Position numbers and translations under genes: made by a program. This document shows positions 29,427-38,931 of a DNA stretch of 43,479 bases, piece by piece; positions within the stretch are counted from its first letter, which is position 1; every line of letters begins with the position of its first letter. Below the pieces are notes generated by a model, which saw only the letters and a program-made list of their open reading frames with translations, was not told where the DNA came from and did not search any database. The stretch is from a virus: positions 1 to 43,479 of the IMG/VR virus record IMGVR_UViG_3300044629_000619; one strand, 5' to 3'.

Positions 29427-32329
29427 GCGCTTCAAAGGTCAAAGCCGGTCAGGTATTCGTCGAGATCGGGGCGGATCCGCGGCAGTTCTTTTCAGCCCTC
29501 AACAAGATCAACCGCCAGATCGGCAACCTCGGCCGCTCGATGAGCGGGGCTGGCACCAAGATCGCCGGAATGGGGGCGGCCGCCTTGCTGCCATTCGGGG
29601 CGGCGATTAGCCAAGGCGCGGCCTATCAGTCGACGCTCTTGAACATTCAAGCGAGCACCGGCGCCACCGCTGCCGAGCTCGACAGGATCCGCGCCGCCGG
29701 GATGCAAGTATCCCAAGCTCTCGGCGTCGGCCCGACTGAGGCGACGCAAGGGTTCCTAGAGCTCCTCAAAGCCGGCATGAGCCTGGAGCAAGTGCTTGGC
29801 GGTGCAGGGCAGACGGCGCTAGAGTTTGCCAAGGTCGGAAACATGGACGTGGCCGCCGCCTCGGTGGTCATGGCCGACGCGATGAAAGTGTTTGGCGTTA
29901 CGGCCGACGTTGCGGCAAACACGATGTCCTCTGCGGCCGACGCCTCCTCGACGAGTATCGAGGAAATGACGATGGCGTTTAGCCAGTCCGCCGCCGTGGC
30001 GGCGTTGGCTAATCAGTCCATGGGCGACCTGTCGGCGGCACTGGCCGTGCTCGCCAACAACGGCGTCAAGGGCAGCGACGCCGGCACCAGCGTAAAGACA
30101 ATGCTGATGCGGCTCATGGCTCCGGCCGACGATGCGGCGGAAGCGTTGCAACAAGTTGGGCTGTCTGTCGCGGCGTTCCGCAACGCGGACGGCAGAATGA
30201 AACCGCTTGTCGAAATCATCGGCACGCTCAACGGCGCCCTAGCCGGCATGGATCAAGCGGCGAAAGACGACATATTCCGCCGCATCTTTGGGCAGGATGC
30301 TATCCGAGCCGCCGCCATCTTGACGGCAACCGGCGTCGATGGTTTCAACGCCATGACCGATGCGATGGGGAACGCCCTGCCGGTCAGCGAGAAATACCGC
30401 ACGCTCCAGAGTGGACTAGCCGGGCAAATGGCAAGCGTCGATGCGGCCATGAGGCGGGCGTCTATTGCGATTAGCGAAGCTGTTGCGCCTTCCTTTATGC
30501 AGATGTCTACGTCGCTGATTGGTGCGATTGACGCCGTAGCGTTGTTCGTGCGCGACAACCCTGCCCTTGTCCTGAGCATTGCGAAAACAGCGGCGGCCGC
30601 TGTTGCTACAGGCGGTGCGCTTGTCGGGCTTGGTACTGCCTTGCGTATCGTGAGCTTTGCTCTCGGGGGATTTATTGGCCTCGGCAAGGCCGTTATCGCT
30701 CCGATCGTCATGATGTCGGACGCCGTTACGTTCCTGAGCCGCAGCTTTCTGTCAGCCTCGACAAGCGTGATCGGTTTTGCATCCAAGGGAATTGCAGCGG
30801 TTGCCCAATTTGCCGCAGAGATGACGGCACAGGTGGCGGTGGCTTCCGCAAAATCCGGCGCGCTTGCTGCCAACTATTTCGCCGGGACTATCTCGATCGT
30901 CTCCGCCACGGTCGCTAGGGCGGCCGAGGGCAATATGCGAGCGGCGGCCATTGGCGTGCAGGCTCTTGGAAAGATCGGAGCATCCGGCGCGAGGAGCGCA
31001 ATGATCGCCGGATCCTCGCTTGCCAGGCTGACCAGCACGGGCGGCACGCAACTAGCAAGGCTTGGCGTGCAAGGCTCAACGGCTCTGGCGACTGTTGGGG
31101 CGTCAGCCGCAACGGCGGGCACTACGACGATTGCGTCGTTTGCCCGTTCAGCAATGGCTCTCACGGCGTACACCGCCACGAGCATCGCCTCGGCCGGCGC
31201 AACCGCCGCGGCCTGGGCCGCAGCCAACACGCCATTCCTCGCACTTGTGGGAGTCGCCGGCGGAGCCATTCTTGTCGTGTCGCAGTTGGGCTCACTGATC
31301 AGCCAGATCGGCGGATCGGTCAAGGAGTCTTTCAACGCTGCGGTCGCGCAATCAGTGGCGGTGTTTTCCGATCTGCACCGCATAGCCTCGGCAACATTTG
31401 GAGCAATCTCCGACGCTCTGGCGGCAGGCGATCTAGAGCTTGCGATGGAGGCCGCAATGGCTGGCTTGCTCGCCGGCTTTACTCGCGGCGCGAATGCGTT
31501 GATGTCAAAGGTCGAAGAACTGTCGGCCAACATTATCAACACCTTTGACGCCTTCAAGTCGATTGCGGCCCAGCCGCTCATGATGTTTGAGTCGAACAAG
31601 GATCCGTTCGTCGAGGCAGACCGCAAGGCGTTGCGCGAACGTCAAGACGCCCGCCTCGCTGCCGTTACTGGCAACGATGCCGCACGGGCAGCACAGGCAA
31701 GGGCCACAGAGAAGCGGGTGCAGGATTTGGCCGCCGTCGCCGCGGGCAAGCGGGCAGATGTCAACGAATCGCGAGTCGCCGGCGATCGCTTGTCCGACGC
31801 GCGCACGATGCAAGATGTCGATCTGGCTCGCCAGATAATTTCAGAATTACTTGACGCCGGAAACCTGACGGCCGAAGCCGAGCAAAGGCTCGTTGAGGAC
31901 TACCGCTCAAAGTTTGCGGAGATGCTGCAACCAACTGGCGCCGTAGCCGCTGGCGCTCAGGAGGCAGTAGGCGGCGGTCTAAACGGATACTCGACAGCGT
32001 CTGGCGAATTGTTTGCAGGCATCGCCTCCGCAACAGACATGAATAAGCTCGGTCGCGTAGGCGAGAAACTCGACGAGCTCATTGCGGGAGACAAACTCAG
32101 CGTCCAAGAAGAGGACTATTTGCTTTCGGCGTACCGGGATCAGCAAAACCGACTAGCCGATATGCAAGGCGTGCCAATGCAGTCGCAAGCCGAGGTAGCC
32201 GGGACGTTCTCCTCGACGAACCTCGGCGGCATGGGTTTTGGGTCGTCGCTCGGCGAGCGGCAACTTAAAGCCCTCGAAACGATCGCGAGCAACACAGCCA
32301 ACATGGAGCCGGCCGCGGTCGCCGAATAA
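29423..32329 (+). CDS. Tape measure protein (TP901 core)
   Basis: 968 residues, ATGA-coupled. TP901-type core at about 55-330: YQSTLLNIQASTGATAAELD, VGPTEATQGFLELLKAGMSL, MADAMKVFGVTADVAANTMS, MGDLSAALAVLANNGVKGSD, DIFRRIFGQDAIRAAAIL. Hydrophobic segments (about 380-430 and 590-625) and a charged C-terminal helix follow. Sets tail length; by the usual 0.15 nm per residue a tail of roughly 145 nm is implied. Establishes a siphovirus morphology, since no contractile sheath is present. Confidence 0.9.
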   Translation: MSASKVKAGQVFVEIGADPRQFFSALNKINRQIGNLGRSMSGAGTKIAGMGAAALLPFGAAISQGAAYQSTLLNIQASTGATAAELDRIRAAGMQVSQALGVGPTEATQGFLELLKAGMSLEQVLGGAGQTALEFAKVGNMDVAAASVVMADAMKVFGVTADVAANTMSSAADASSTSIEEMTMAFSQSAAVAALANQSMGDLSAALAVLANNGVKGSDAGTSVKTMLMRLMAPADDAAEALQQVGLSVAAFRNADGRMKPLVEIIGTLNGALAGMDQAAKDDIFRRIFGQDAIRAAAILTATGVDGFNAMTDAMGNALPVSEKYRTLQSGLAGQMASVDAAMRRASIAISEAVAPSFMQMSTSLIGAIDAVALFVRDNPALVLSIAKTAAAAVATGGALVGLGTALRIVSFALGGFIGLGKAVIAPIVMMSDAVTFLSRSFLSASTSVIGFASKGIAAVAQFAAEMTAQVAVASAKSGALAANYFAGTISIVSATVARAAEGNMRAAAIGVQALGKIGASGARSAMIAGSSLARLTSTGGTQLARLGVQGSTALATVGASAATAGTTTIASFARSAMALTAYTATSIASAGATAAAWAAANTPFLALVGVAGGAILVVSQLGSLISQIGGSVKESFNAAVAQSVAVFSDLHRIASATFGAISDALAAGDLELAMEAAMAGLLAGFTRGANALMSKVEELSANIINTFDAFKSIAAQPLMMFESNKDPFVEADRKALRERQDARLAAVTGNDAARAAQARATEKRVQDLAAVAAGKRADVNESRVAGDRLSDARTMQDVDLARQIISELLDAGNLTAEAEQRLVEDYRSKFAEMLQPTGAVAAGAQEAVGGGLNGYSTASGELFAGIASATDMNKLGRVGEKLDELIAGDKLSVQEEDYLLSAYRDQQNRLADMQGVPMQSQAEVAGTFSSTNLGGMGFGSSLGERQLKALETIASNTANMEPAAVAE

Positions 32330-32332
32330 CGA

Positions 32333-33235
32333 ATGCCCCTCGCCTGGATCGAAGACAACTCAAGCCGCTCCGCCACGATCGTCCGCCTCGGGCGGAAGGC
32401 GGTGTCGTCGTACTCAAAGAGCTACAAGGTATTCGGCACGACGGACGACACGATTCTCCACGCCGAGGCCAACGGCAAGATCACGAGCGAGCTCGCCTAC
32501 TGGTCGTACCCAGGCCAACCCAACGTACAACTGCGAGCCGAGTCCTACAGCGTCTCGTACCTCGGCGACGACGCCTGGCAAGTGTCGATCGCCTACGAGA
32601 AGCAGGGGGCCGAAGACGACGACCAGCGGGATCCGCTCAAGCGGTCGCGGTCGTTCGACACGAGCGGCGGGTCGCAGCACATCACGCAAGCGGCTGGCGG
32701 CACGGTCACGACCAGCGGCGGGACGACCGTAACGCAAGGCAGCGAGCGGAGGTATCCGCCGGGCACCGCGCCAAGCATGAACAATGCGATTGGTGTCGAC
32801 GGCAGTTCGGTCAACGGCGTCGACATCGTGGCCCCCGCGCTCACTTGGACGGAAACGTATGACGTTCCGCATCAGTACGTCACGGCCAATTACATCAAGA
32901 GCATCGCCGCTTTGACCGGCACCGTGAACAACGGCGCGTTTCGCACCTTCGCCGCCGGCGAGGTGCTGTTCATGGGTTGCAGCGGCTCGCAGGAATGGGA
33001 CGACCAGCGTGGCAACGGGCCGTGGACGCTCTCGTATAAGTTCGTGGCGAGCCCAAACGTGACCGAGCAGACCATCGGCGACATCACGGGGATCGAGAAG
33101 AAGGGCCACGAGTATTTGTGGGTGAGATACGAAGACGCCGTTTCGAGTAACGAGCTCGTGAAGAAACCGAAATACGTCTACGTCAACAAGGTCTACCGCG
33201 ACGGCAATTTCGCCGGCCTAGGGATCGGGACGTAA
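32333..33235 (+). CDS. Distal tail/baseplate protein, 300 aa
   Basis: Follows the tape measure directly, where the distal tail protein lies in siphoviruses. Beta-rich: AWIEDNSSRSATIVRLGRKA, SYSKSYKVFGTTDDTILHAE, TITWTETYDVP-like segment near 175-190, and FRTFAAGEVLFMGCSGSQEW. A Gly/Thr-rich insert (about 112-145) divides it. Overlaps the next start (TAATG). Role from position; sequence family not recognised. Confidence 0.6.
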   Translation: MPLAWIEDNSSRSATIVRLGRKAVSSYSKSYKVFGTTDDTILHAEANGKITSELAYWSYPGQPNVQLRAESYSVSYLGDDAWQVSIAYEKQGAEDDDQRDPLKRSRSFDTSGGSQHITQAAGGTVTTSGGTTVTQGSERRYPPGTAPSMNNAIGVDGSSVNGVDIVAPALTWTETYDVPHQYVTANYIKSIAALTGTVNNGAFRTFAAGEVLFMGCSGSQEWDDQRGNGPWTLSYKFVASPNVTEQTIGDITGIEKKGHEYLWVRYEDAVSSNELVKKPKYVYVNKVYRDGNFAGLGIGT

Positions 33236-33852
33236 TGGCACGCCCAGACGGACGCATCGAGAAGGGTCAGCGGCTCTCGTCGGCGATCTCCGCCAGGGCG
33301 TGGAACCGGGCGCAAGAGGCGGCGGATCGGGTGCTCGGGGTGACGCCGGGGCTGGAGGCTGTCACTGCCCAATCGCGGCAACGACAGTTCACTTTTCCGG
33401 TCAGAATCTCGGAGGGAACTAGCTTTACTTTTGCAGTCGTAGGAACCAACATTTCCGTAGCCGTCACGGGCTTATCGGCGACGGCTCAGTCTTCGCCATA
33501 CAGCGCGTCGCCAGTCGCTACCGACCAATCGTTTCCTAGTTGGGCCTGGGCGTGGATGCACACTGACGGTGTGCGCGCGCAGGGTGCGTGGGGCATCTGC
33601 GAATCGCTAGTACCTTCTGGCGGAGTTGCGGATTGCGTGTTCTCTGGCCTGACGTACGCACGAGTCAAAATGAGAAACACCGGCCACCGATTCGCAGTCC
33701 CATCGCAACGGCGCGAAAACACTCCAGTAACGGACGGCTGCCTTGAGAGCTCGGAGTGCCAGTGCGATGGCGCTGCCGCAATTCTTGGATATGGTCGATC
33801 GTCTGGGGAACTGGTAGTTGGAAACATTTACTGGGCGCTGATTCTTCTATGA
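33235..33852 (+). CDS. Hypothetical tail-region protein, 205 aa
   Basis: N-terminal basic helix (ARPDGRIEKGQRLSSAISAR, AWNRAQEAADRVLG) then a beta domain (RQRQFTFPVRISEGTSFTFA, VVGTNISVAVTGLSATAQSS) with several Cys (CESLV, ADCVFSG, CLESSECQCDG). GC content falls within this gene, from the head-gene level at its start to markedly lower at its end, as if the distal part were recombined. Probably baseplate or fibre. Confidence 0.65.
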   Translation: MARPDGRIEKGQRLSSAISARAWNRAQEAADRVLGVTPGLEAVTAQSRQRQFTFPVRISEGTSFTFAVVGTNISVAVTGLSATAQSSPYSASPVATDQSFPSWAWAWMHTDGVRAQGAWGICESLVPSGGVADCVFSGLTYARVKMRNTGHRFAVPSQRRENTPVTDGCLESSECQCDGAAAILGYGRSSGELVVGNIYWALILL

Positions 33853-35540
33853 AGGCCAAAAGCGCAAAGTATTTTTTTCACCCAACCGACAACGGCTACT
33901 CAATGGTGGTCGGCTCGTCGGGCGGGCCTGGGTTTTTTCTTGGAACCGGCACTCGTGCTATTGGGCCTGGTGATAACTGCAAGGTCTGCGATGTAAACGC
34001 GGCGTTTGTTTATATGCCGCAGACAGCAGACATAGGCCCGCACGGCATTGTGGAGCTCAAGTGCTTCACTGGCGACGCCCTTCCGACAGATGCGGCACAC
34101 AGCATTTTTGTGGAATCGGAATACTTTGAAAGCCCTGAGTTTGAGTTTGCCGAGCAGTTTGATGCAGATACGAACCTCAACATTCCGCACCCGTGGGAAA
34201 ACTTAGACTCAGATTTTTCGGTCGTTGACGAGTTCGTGTTGCATTCTCGTCGGATTTACGGCGGGGCTGGGTTTGCGCGATTGCCGTTTTTTGCCCAGAC
34301 CGTCAGGGCGTCTTTTTCAGACGATGAGTTTGTCGCCACGACGTGGATTCCCGGCGTGTTTCTGTGCTACGCAGGCGCCGAGTTTGTGCTTGGCGGAATT
34401 AGCGGCGTGGAAAGCGAGGCCGTGCGTGACACTACTTTGTTTCGCACGCATGAAATTGCCGAGTCGCCGGAGTATGTGGACGCAAAGCCACTGCGGAGCC
34501 CGCTTTTTGTGTTTACGTCAAGCTCGTTTCCGGCGGCGGTTTACAGCCACCCTAACGCAATGACGATTACCACGACTCAAGCCGGGTCTAATGGAGTAAT
34601 TGCGGCACGAGTTGGCGCCATTGACCTAGTCCAGTCACCGCTAAGCGCAGGCACTGCGACAACTCGGCAGCTTGATAATTGCGACGTAAACGACCGCACG
34701 CTTAAACAATATCGAGTAGCGGAGCCGATTTTTCGAGACAGCCAGTTTTTTTCGTACGGCGCAAACGTACGACTAGAGCTCCTCGCAGAGCAGCCGTTCG
34801 GCCAATTTGCTCTTGGGAACGATCTGACTTCGTTTCAAGCGTTTGGAGAGCAAAACAACCAATTCTTTCAGATGGGGGGCAGCCGGTTTGCGCGGTCGCA
34901 AAACTTGGTAGCAGTGACGCCGCGTGTATCTCCAGGGGCTTTTGATTGCTCTGGAATTGTCTTACGGCACGAATTGCATGACGGCCGGAAAACTTTGCCA
35001 GACGAATGGCATTACGCCGGAAATTGGCCTGGCACGACAGATACGAAATTCGCGGCTGTGATGCCACGTTTAGCGGCAGTTCGCTACACGAACACGATAA
35101 ACTTTGGCACTACGTCGGGCGGCATTTTTTCCGCCCAGCAACACATAAACGGACTCAACGCCCTAAGCCTGTCCGATTTGTATGCCGTAGACGCCGACTA
35201 TGAACGTAGGCCGCGGAAAATTCAGATGCGGCTGGCGTTTGCAAGGCAGGGAAGCGGAGGCGGTATGTTGGCCGTACTCCACTACCGCATGGTGTGGGAG
35301 ACGGTTGTGCGTATTTACAGAATGCCATTTCGATTGTTTTCGGCTGTTGCCAATAACGGAATTGCCACTTGGGAGTTTGGCCTTGAAGGTTCGCCCGAGC
35401 TTGCCGCGACACGCTCGTACGTCGGGCACAGTTACGGGAACGAAAACCATTTTTTTTCGGATCAGAAATGGCGGTCAATGACTGTTTCGGGCAATCGTGA
35501 AGTCTCGTTTGGCGGTCGATGTGCGCTGCAATTTCAGTAG
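33849..35540 (+). CDS. Large tail fibre/adhesin-like protein, 563 aa
   Basis: Start at ATG 33849 (ATGA overlap). Begins MKAKSAKYFFHPTDNGYSMV; many aromatic and Gly-rich strands through to REVSFGGRCALQFQ. No known domain recognised. Codon use is clearly less GC-rich and less biased than in head and early genes, typical of host-range determinants exchanged between phages. Last gene of the tail operon, the usual place for a receptor-binding protein. Confidence 0.65.
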   Translation: MKAKSAKYFFHPTDNGYSMVVGSSGGPGFFLGTGTRAIGPGDNCKVCDVNAAFVYMPQTADIGPHGIVELKCFTGDALPTDAAHSIFVESEYFESPEFEFAEQFDADTNLNIPHPWENLDSDFSVVDEFVLHSRRIYGGAGFARLPFFAQTVRASFSDDEFVATTWIPGVFLCYAGAEFVLGGISGVESEAVRDTTLFRTHEIAESPEYVDAKPLRSPLFVFTSSSFPAAVYSHPNAMTITTTQAGSNGVIAARVGAIDLVQSPLSAGTATTRQLDNCDVNDRTLKQYRVAEPIFRDSQFFSYGANVRLELLAEQPFGQFALGNDLTSFQAFGEQNNQFFQMGGSRFARSQNLVAVTPRVSPGAFDCSGIVLRHELHDGRKTLPDEWHYAGNWPGTTDTKFAAVMPRLAAVRYTNTINFGTTSGGIFSAQQHINGLNALSLSDLYAVDADYERRPRKIQMRLAFARQGSGGGMLAVLHYRMVWETVVRIYRMPFRLFSAVANNGIATWEFGLEGSPELAATRSYVGHSYGNENHFFSDQKWRSMTVSGNREVSFGGRCALQFQ

Positions 35541-35582
35541 TTGGCCCCGACCCCCTCCGGCCCCACCGCCTAACCCGCCCTA
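35541..35582 (+). promoter_or_regulatory. Putative leaderless promoter for the glycosyltransferase
   Basis: GACCCCCTCCGG followed by TAACCC (35571-35576), six bases, ATG 35583; no Shine-Dalgarno. Same TAnnnn-N6-ATG geometry as the cargo promoters. C-rich upstream block resembles that at 11910-11961. Confidence 0.45.
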
Positions 35583-36545
35583 ATGGGGCGCATGTCTGCC
35601 CCATTCCGCGCCGCCCTCGCTGACGCCCTCGATTCGCCGCCGTGGATCCTGCCCGCCGTCCGCGAGCTCCGCGGGATCGTGATCCCGGCAGGCGGCGAGC
35701 TCTACGGCCGCCTTGCGTGGAATCTCGTGACCACGCTCCGCGGCCTCGGTTGCACGCTGCCCGTTGAGATTTGGCACTTGGCCGACGAGATGCCAGAGGA
35801 TATGGCCGCCGTGTTCACCGACGCCGGCTGCCGCCTGGTCGACGCCGACGCCACGCTCGCCCGCCTCGGCGTCCGCCCCCGTGCCGTCGAGACGGAGAGC
35901 GGCCGCGGCCGCGGCTGGTGGCTTAAGTCAATCGCCGTCCGTTACACGGGCTTCGCCGAGGTGCTGCTCCTCGACGCCGACAACGTGCCGGCCCGCGATC
36001 CGACCTACCTATTCAACGACCGGGCCTTCACGCGGCCCGGTGCCCTTTTCTGGCCCGACCTCCCGCCGGCCGCCAACCGCTCCGAGTGGGTGCCCGAGGT
36101 TGCGTGGCGCAACGTGGGGCTCGACCCCGTCTACGGGGCTCGCCCCTTGGAGAGCGGTCAACTCATGGTCGACCGCCGCCGCCACCTTCACGCGCTTGAC
36201 CTCTGTGTTCTCCTCAACGAATGGCGCGACTACGTCTACCAATTCGTTTACGGCGACAAGGATTGCTGGTTGCTTGCCTGGCACCTTTCAGGAAACGAGT
36301 ACGGCATTCCGAAACGCAACCCGGCGTATCGGCATCCGGCGATCTGCCAGCACGACCCAGCGGGCGAGCTCGTGTTCCAGCATTGCTGCAACGGCAAGGA
36401 CGATCTCGCCGCCGGGAAGGTGATCGCCGGCATCGTCTCGCGGCGGTTCGCGCCGGATGCCGCGGCGAGTTTCGCCGAAAAGCGGCGCCGCGTGCGGGAG
36501 AAACAGGCTTTTGTGATTCCGCCGCCGTCGGGCATCGTGAAGTAA
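35583..36545 (+). CDS. Glycosyltransferase, alpha-mannosyltransferase-like (GT71-type)
   Basis: 320 residues. GRLAWNLVTTLRGLGCTLPV, EIWHLADEMP, FAEVLLLDADNVPARDPTYL (DxD), ALFWPDLPP, ESGQLMVDRRRHLHALDL and YGDKDCWLLAWHLSGNEYGI follow the motif order of GT71/MNN-type transferases: substrate strand, DxD, then 'sGqlliD' and 'GDKdtF'. It would transfer a hexose, possibly mannose, to protein or glycan. Alone in its transcript start (leaderless). With the 23643-26300 block this makes four carbohydrate-related genes. Confidence 0.75.
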   Translation: MGRMSAPFRAALADALDSPPWILPAVRELRGIVIPAGGELYGRLAWNLVTTLRGLGCTLPVEIWHLADEMPEDMAAVFTDAGCRLVDADATLARLGVRPRAVETESGRGRGWWLKSIAVRYTGFAEVLLLDADNVPARDPTYLFNDRAFTRPGALFWPDLPPAANRSEWVPEVAWRNVGLDPVYGARPLESGQLMVDRRRHLHALDLCVLLNEWRDYVYQFVYGDKDCWLLAWHLSGNEYGIPKRNPAYRHPAICQHDPAGELVFQHCCNGKDDLAAGKVIAGIVSRRFAPDAAASFAEKRRRVREKQAFVIPPPSGIVK

Positions 36546-36814
36546 TGCGACGACGACGGACCGTCTACATCGCAGGGCAGCGTTGGAAAGTGGCCTGGGA
36601 CTGCCGCCTCCGCGGCGCCTACGGAATCTGCGACTACGAGACGAAGACGATCAAGCTCGCCGCCGGAATGGATACGGCCGACCTTGTGGACACGATCCTC
36701 CATGAACTCCTCCACGCACGCTGGCCCGACCTCGACGAAACGGCGGTCTGCGACATGGCCGAAACCTGCTCGCGGTTCCTCGACGCCGCCGGCCTCCTCC
36801 GACACGAGGATTGA
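36545..36814 (+). CDS. Small HExxH metallopeptidase-like protein
   Basis: 89 residues, TAATG-coupled. RRRTVYIAGQRWKVAWDCRL, YGICDYETKTIKLAAGMDTA, DTILHELLHARWPDLDETAV: a SprT-like zincin pattern in miniature, H-E-x-x-H at about 55-59 followed by a C-terminal helix. In phages these small proteins occur near structural and lysis genes; substrate unknown. Confidence 0.7.
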   Translation: MRRRRTVYIAGQRWKVAWDCRLRGAYGICDYETKTIKLAAGMDTADLVDTILHELLHARWPDLDETAVCDMAETCSRFLDAAGLLRHED

Positions 36815-36815
36815 C

Positions 36816-37064
36816 GTGAGCAAAAAGATCGACGCTATCGCGGCAATCAAGGCAGCGATTCCGAAGCCGCAGTCGATGCGGTGGCATGATCGCGTAGACC
36901 CCGCGCACCTCGAAACGCTACGCCAGATCGAGGCGGCGTTCTTGGCCGGCGAGTTTGGCACCAAGAAGCGGCCGGCGTTCGTCGCTATCGCGTCCTACCT
37001 CAACCAACACGGCATCACCAGCGTCGGCCATCAAGGGGTGCGCGAATGGCTCGAAAAGCGATAG
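36816..37064 (+). CDS. Small HTH-like protein, 82 aa
   Basis: GTG 36816 two bases after the previous stop, GAGG upstream. AIAAIKAAIPKPQSMRWHDR, HLETLRQIEAAFLAGEFGTK, SYLNQHGITSVGHQGVREWL. The second half has a helix-turn-helix pattern ending in 'GVREWLEKR'. Candidate small terminase or DNA-binding accessory for the downstream phosphoesterase, which it overlaps by 19 bp. Assignment uncertain. Confidence 0.6.
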   Translation: MSKKIDAIAAIKAAIPKPQSMRWHDRVDPAHLETLRQIEAAFLAGEFGTKKRPAFVAIASYLNQHGITSVGHQGVREWLEKR

Positions 37065-38245
37065 CCGCGATAGCCGCCAAGATCAACGGCGACAAAGGGC
37101 TAACGATCGAGGAGGTCACCCAGAAGGAGACCGCCGACGGCCTAGAGGCGAAAAGCGTCTCGGCCCGCATCCGTACGGTCGACGATCTGCTCCGGCACAT
37201 CGACGCCGACTTAGAACGGTTTGAAGTGGCGCAATCTGAAGCCACGAAATGGGAAGGGCTGACGGCCGACAAGGAAACCGGCGAGCCTGTCGTTACCGAG
37301 TTACACCGCGTGCATGTGAAGCTCCGGCCCAAGGCCGGGCCGGGCATCCGCGAGGCCGTCGAGGCGATGATCGCGGGGGCCGCAGCCTCGGGCCGCATTG
37401 GCAGACCAAAGGCGAAGGCTCAAAAGGGAAAACGCGACGGCGTCTGGCAAGTGCTCGTCATCGCCGACCCGCACTTCGGAAAATACGCCTGGAGCAAGAC
37501 GACCGGCGGCGACGACTACGACCTCGACCATGCCGACCGCCTGGTCAGAGACGCCGGGCTGCGGCTCATTGAAGCCGGCGACCGCCAAGAGCCGGCACGG
37601 CGGACGATTGCGTTCCTCGGAGACGTGTACCACTACGACACGCCCGACGCGAAGACCACGCGCGGGACGCAACTAGAGCGAGACGGCCGCCTCGAAAAAA
37701 TGATTGAGACCGGGACGGCCGCGGCGGCATATCTCGTCGAGCGATCTGCCGAGACGTGCCCGACCGACGTGGTCTGTGTGCCGGGGAATCACGACGAGAC
37801 CATGACGGCATGGTTTCGCCTGTTGCTCGCGACTCATTTCCAGGCCGACAAACGGGTCACGATCCACCAGGCGTTTACGCATCGCCAATACCTAGAGCAC
37901 GGCGGCAACCTCATCGGGTTCGCTCACGGCGACAAGGCACGGGCCAAACTGCCTGCGCTCATGGCGTTGGAGGTGCCCGCCGCTTGGAGCCGCTGCCGCT
38001 ACCGGGAGATCCACACCGGGCACCTTCACAAGCAAGCCGCCCGCATGCGTCGCGTGGTGGATACCGACGGCATCGACACGGTCGACGGCGTCGTCGTGAG
38101 GATCGCCCCCGCCATCTGCCCTCCCGACGACTGGCATTCGCAGGAAGGCTACATCGGCTCACGGCAGGCCATGGAGACATGGTTCTACGACGCCGCCGGA
38201 GGGCTGGCCGGGATGCTCGTAGCGAGTGCTGCCAATGCTCGATGA
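37046..38245 (+). CDS. Calcineurin-like metallophosphoesterase with N-terminal extension
   Basis: 399 residues. N-terminal 125 residues are helical and charged, likely DNA-binding or oligomerising. The catalytic domain carries all metal-binding blocks: VLVIADPHFG (D141, H143), AFLGDVYHYD (D193), VPGNHDE (N248, H249, D250), FAHGDKA and HTGHLHK. Phage enzymes of this kind may act on nucleotides, RNA 2',3'-cyclic ends or DNA. The pairing with a small HTH protein recurs in related phages, as far as I recall. Substrate not predictable. Confidence 0.8.
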   Translation: MARKAIAAIAAKINGDKGLTIEEVTQKETADGLEAKSVSARIRTVDDLLRHIDADLERFEVAQSEATKWEGLTADKETGEPVVTELHRVHVKLRPKAGPGIREAVEAMIAGAAASGRIGRPKAKAQKGKRDGVWQVLVIADPHFGKYAWSKTTGGDDYDLDHADRLVRDAGLRLIEAGDRQEPARRTIAFLGDVYHYDTPDAKTTRGTQLERDGRLEKMIETGTAAAAYLVERSAETCPTDVVCVPGNHDETMTAWFRLLLATHFQADKRVTIHQAFTHRQYLEHGGNLIGFAHGDKARAKLPALMALEVPAAWSRCRYREIHTGHLHKQAARMRRVVDTDGIDTVDGVVVRIAPAICPPDDWHSQEGYIGSRQAMETWFYDAAGGLAGMLVASAANAR

Positions 38246-38891
38246 AACCTACCTCCGCGAGGCCGAATACCGAGCCCGCCGTTTCTCTGGCGCCTACACC
38301 GGCACATCGGGCACCCTCGCCGCTGACGTTATCCGCCTTCTCAATCTGATCCGCCACCAACGAAAGGAAATCGACCGCATGAGTACGACGCTCGAAGAGG
38401 CCAACGACGAACTGCGGGCCGCCGTGGAGGCCCGGCTCGCCCAAGGGTGCGCCGCGGACGCCGCGTGTTGCGAAAGCCCTGAGCCGGAGGAAACGTTTGA
38501 GCCAGCCGCCACGATCCCGGTCGACTGGATCCTCCGCGGCGAGCGTGAGCTCCACGACGAGGAGCCGCCGCGGTTCACGGGCGACGGCATCCTCGCCGCC
38601 CAGGCCGACGACGACGCCAGCCCAGCCGAGGGCTTGCTCCACGAAACCATCGCGGCCGTCCGCGACCGCCGCCCAAAGTACGGCGGCCCCAAGGCCCATT
38701 TCGGCCGCACGGTCGGCATGATCAACGCGGCCTTCGCCGACGTGCTCAAGCGGCCGCTCACCCCGAGCGACTGGGCCTTGATCATGACGCTCGACAAGGT
38801 TTCGCGGTTTTTAGGGCCGACGAAAACACACGACCAGATCGTCGACCTCGCCGGCTACGCCGCCTGCCTCGCCGAATGCGAGCAGGCATAG
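38235..38891 (+). CDS. DUF6378-type protein, 218 aa
   Basis: ATG 38235 inside the phosphoesterase end (GTG 38226 possible). Coiled-coil N-terminus (IRHQRKEIDRMSTTLEEAND), acidic middle (about 75-135), and a C-terminal domain TIAAVRDRRPKYGGPKAHFG, RTVGMINAAFADVLKRPLTP, ALIMTLDKVSRFLGPTKTHD, QIVDLAGYAACLAECEQ that matches DUF6378, a small all-helical phage/bacterial domain related by appearance to MazG-like folds. May be a nucleotide-pool or regulatory protein. Confidence 0.7.
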   Translation: MLDETYLREAEYRARRFSGAYTGTSGTLAADVIRLLNLIRHQRKEIDRMSTTLEEANDELRAAVEARLAQGCAADAACCESPEPEETFEPAATIPVDWILRGERELHDEEPPRFTGDGILAAQADDDASPAEGLLHETIAAVRDRRPKYGGPKAHFGRTVGMINAAFADVLKRPLTPSDWALIMTLDKVSRFLGPTKTHDQIVDLAGYAACLAECEQA

Positions 38892-38931
38892 CCCCTGCGC
38901 CTCCCGGCTCGCTGCCTCTACCCTCAACGGC
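38892..38931 (+). promoter_or_regulatory. Putative leaderless promoter
   Basis: TACCCT (38919-38924), seven bases, GTG 38932; no Shine-Dalgarno. Preceded by CCTGCGCCTCCCGGCTCGCT. Same geometry as the other leaderless starts. Confidence 0.4.
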
